DNA from: Polynucleobacter sp. MWH-Aus1W21
Lineage (GTDB): Bacteria; Pseudomonadota; Gammaproteobacteria; Burkholderiales; Burkholderiaceae
Length of the DNA stretch: 64,000 bases
Reading direction: 5' to 3'
Assembly (NCBI RefSeq): GCF_018687275.1
Contig: NZ_CP061287.1
Span: forward strand, 1,178,001 to 1,242,000
Shown here piece by piece: positions 63,128 through 64,000 of the stretch (the first letter of the stretch is position 1; every line of letters begins with the position of its first letter). The translations under genes were made by a program, and so were the position numbers. The notes beneath the pieces are model-generated. The model was not told the DNA's origin and ran no database searches. It saw only the letters and a program-made list of their open reading frames with translations.

Positions 63128-64000
63128 CTAAATGGGTGTGATATTGCTATCCAAATCCTCGTACCCATAGGGGTGCTCACCTCTATTCAAGCAATTACGA
63201 ACGTAATCTATGCTAGTACGTAAAGCGTAGTAATCACTTGATAAGCGCTTGGAGATTTTGATTCTGAGTGCCTGATACTCAAGCAGATTTAATCTCTTTA
63301 GATACTCATCTCGCTGTTCATCGTTAAACCCATTCAGCAACTCTTGTTCTAAAGCTTTTAATGAGCCATATAAACGATTGATCTTATTTTGCATCCGCTT
63401 AGCGCGGTAGCCAGGTAGAGACTGTAGAAGCGGGTAACCCAAAACGCAGAAAGGCAGCAATACAAAAATAAGACGGTTAATGAGTTCAGCAATCCAAAAT
63501 GGGAAATAAGCCATCAATATAGGGTAATTATTTTTCTCATAATGAACCGCAACAGGGCTTTCGGGCAACATTGAATCCTTGAACGATGGAAACTCTCCGC
63601 GTTCCGAGAAGAAGGATTCCTTCCCATTAATTTCTCGGGCGGCCTCCATAAATAAAAATTGAATTGCTGGATGCATGCGATCATCAATCAGAAGATTGGT
63701 TGTTGTAGCCAACAGCTTCATATCAGTCGGTGGAAAGTTGCGAGCTAAATCAAAGGATCCTTGCGGCACATTCAATATATGAAGATGTGGGATCACCTTG
63801 ACATATGCCTCAGCACGTTTAAAGGTAACTAAATGCAAGTTAGGATCGGTTAGTAATTCCTGGATATTGGGGGCTTCGAAGGAGTCAACGATAAAAGCAC
63901 CATCAATTTTCCCCGCCTTTAATGCCTTAACAGCCTCCTCGCCAGATAAATTGACGAATTGTGGAATATGCTCAAATCCTGAAATCTGAAGGATCTTAAA
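63128..64000 (-). CDS. TAXI-family TRAP-type solute-binding protein with C-terminal membrane part (5' end cut by window end)
   Basis: The visible 290 codons run off the window at 64000. The N-terminal visible part (GEEAVKALKAGKIDGAFIVDSFEAP) is the ligand-domain pattern of TAXI binding proteins. A hydrophobic helix near the middle (AELINRLIFVLLPFCVLGY) is followed by a helical cytoplasmic-like tail rich in Lys, Arg and Glu. TAXI proteins normally end after the binding domain, so the membrane helix and tail are an extra module seen in some Burkholderiales. No TRAP permease gene is visible in the window. Confidence 0.8.
   Translation of the reverse strand, partial: FKILQISGFEHIPQFVNLSGEEAVKALKAGKIDGAFIVDSFEAPNIQELLTDPNLHLVTFKRAEAYVKVIPHLHILNVPQGSFDLARNFPPTDMKLLATTTNLLIDDRMHPAIQFLFMEAAREINGKESFFSERGEFPSFKDSMLPESPVAVHYEKNNYPILMAYFPFWIAELINRLIFVLLPFCVLGYPLLQSLPGYRAKRMQNKINRLYGSLKALEQELLNGFNDEQRDEYLKRLNLLEYQALRIKISKRLSSDYYALRTSIDYVRNCLNRGEHPYGYEDLDSNITPI

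Overview
The window is a dense, low-to-moderate GC bacterial chromosome segment with almost no intergenic space. Several traits point to a beta-proteobacterium of the Burkholderiales, most likely a Polynucleobacter-like freshwater organism: orphan tripartite-tricarboxylate (Bug-type) binding proteins, the order rimP-nusA-infB-rbfA-truB-typA, scpB next to an RluB-like synthase, a DUF3422 protein, and a flavocytochrome c sulfide dehydrogenase pair. This placement is inferred from gene content, not from a search. No insertion sequence, prophage or CRISPR array is visible, and no gene-free stretch exceeds about 200 bases.

Layout. 1-3.5 kb: a truncated class III aminotransferase diverging from a Bug-type binding protein and a gamma-glutamyltransferase-like enzyme. 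3.5-6.2 kb: a MazEF-type toxin-antitoxin pair with a clear promoter/operator, a PIF1-like helicase and a SUMF1-fold protein. 6.3-21.8 kb: a c-di-GMP and cellulose locus. 21.9-29.1 kb: an Ala-rich helical protein, tRNA-His, dusA, stress-type small genes, an FMN glutamate-synthase-like protein, a pseudouridine synthase and an arsRC-acr3 operon. 29.2-42.3 kb: housekeeping translation genes (tex, typA, truB, rbfA, infB, nusA, rimP, an rluB-like gene, scpB). 42.4-49.8 kb: a patatin-like lipase, an NlpC/P60 protein that lacks its catalytic Cys, and the yejABEF peptide importer. 49.8-56.2 kb: fabI, chrA, then a MaoC-type hydratase, an MmgE/PrpD protein, a CitE-like lyase and a Bug-type binding protein. 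56.3-64 kb: a three-gene surface-glycan operon, the fcc sulfide dehydrogenase pair, DUF3422, and a TAXI-type binding protein cut by the window end.

The most interesting part is the cellulose locus. One minus-strand operon (21844 down to 11797) encodes an HD-GYP phosphodiesterase, a diguanylate cyclase, DgkA, a degenerate class III cyclase-like membrane protein, BcsA, BcsC and a small TPR-like protein. Converging on it is bcsZ-bcsG, and beyond that lies a second HD-GYP/diguanylate cyclase pair. The set makes sense as c-di-GMP-controlled, phosphoethanolamine-modified cellulose: BcsG takes the head group from phosphatidylethanolamine and leaves diacylglycerol, which DgkA can recycle. It departs from known clusters in four ways: there is no bcsB; BcsA carries a second complete PilZ domain behind an extra membrane hairpin; a catalytically dead cyclase-like protein is coupled to bcsA; and bcsC is cut by a single in-frame amber codon inside a TPR, which separates the exported TPR half from the outer-membrane barrel.
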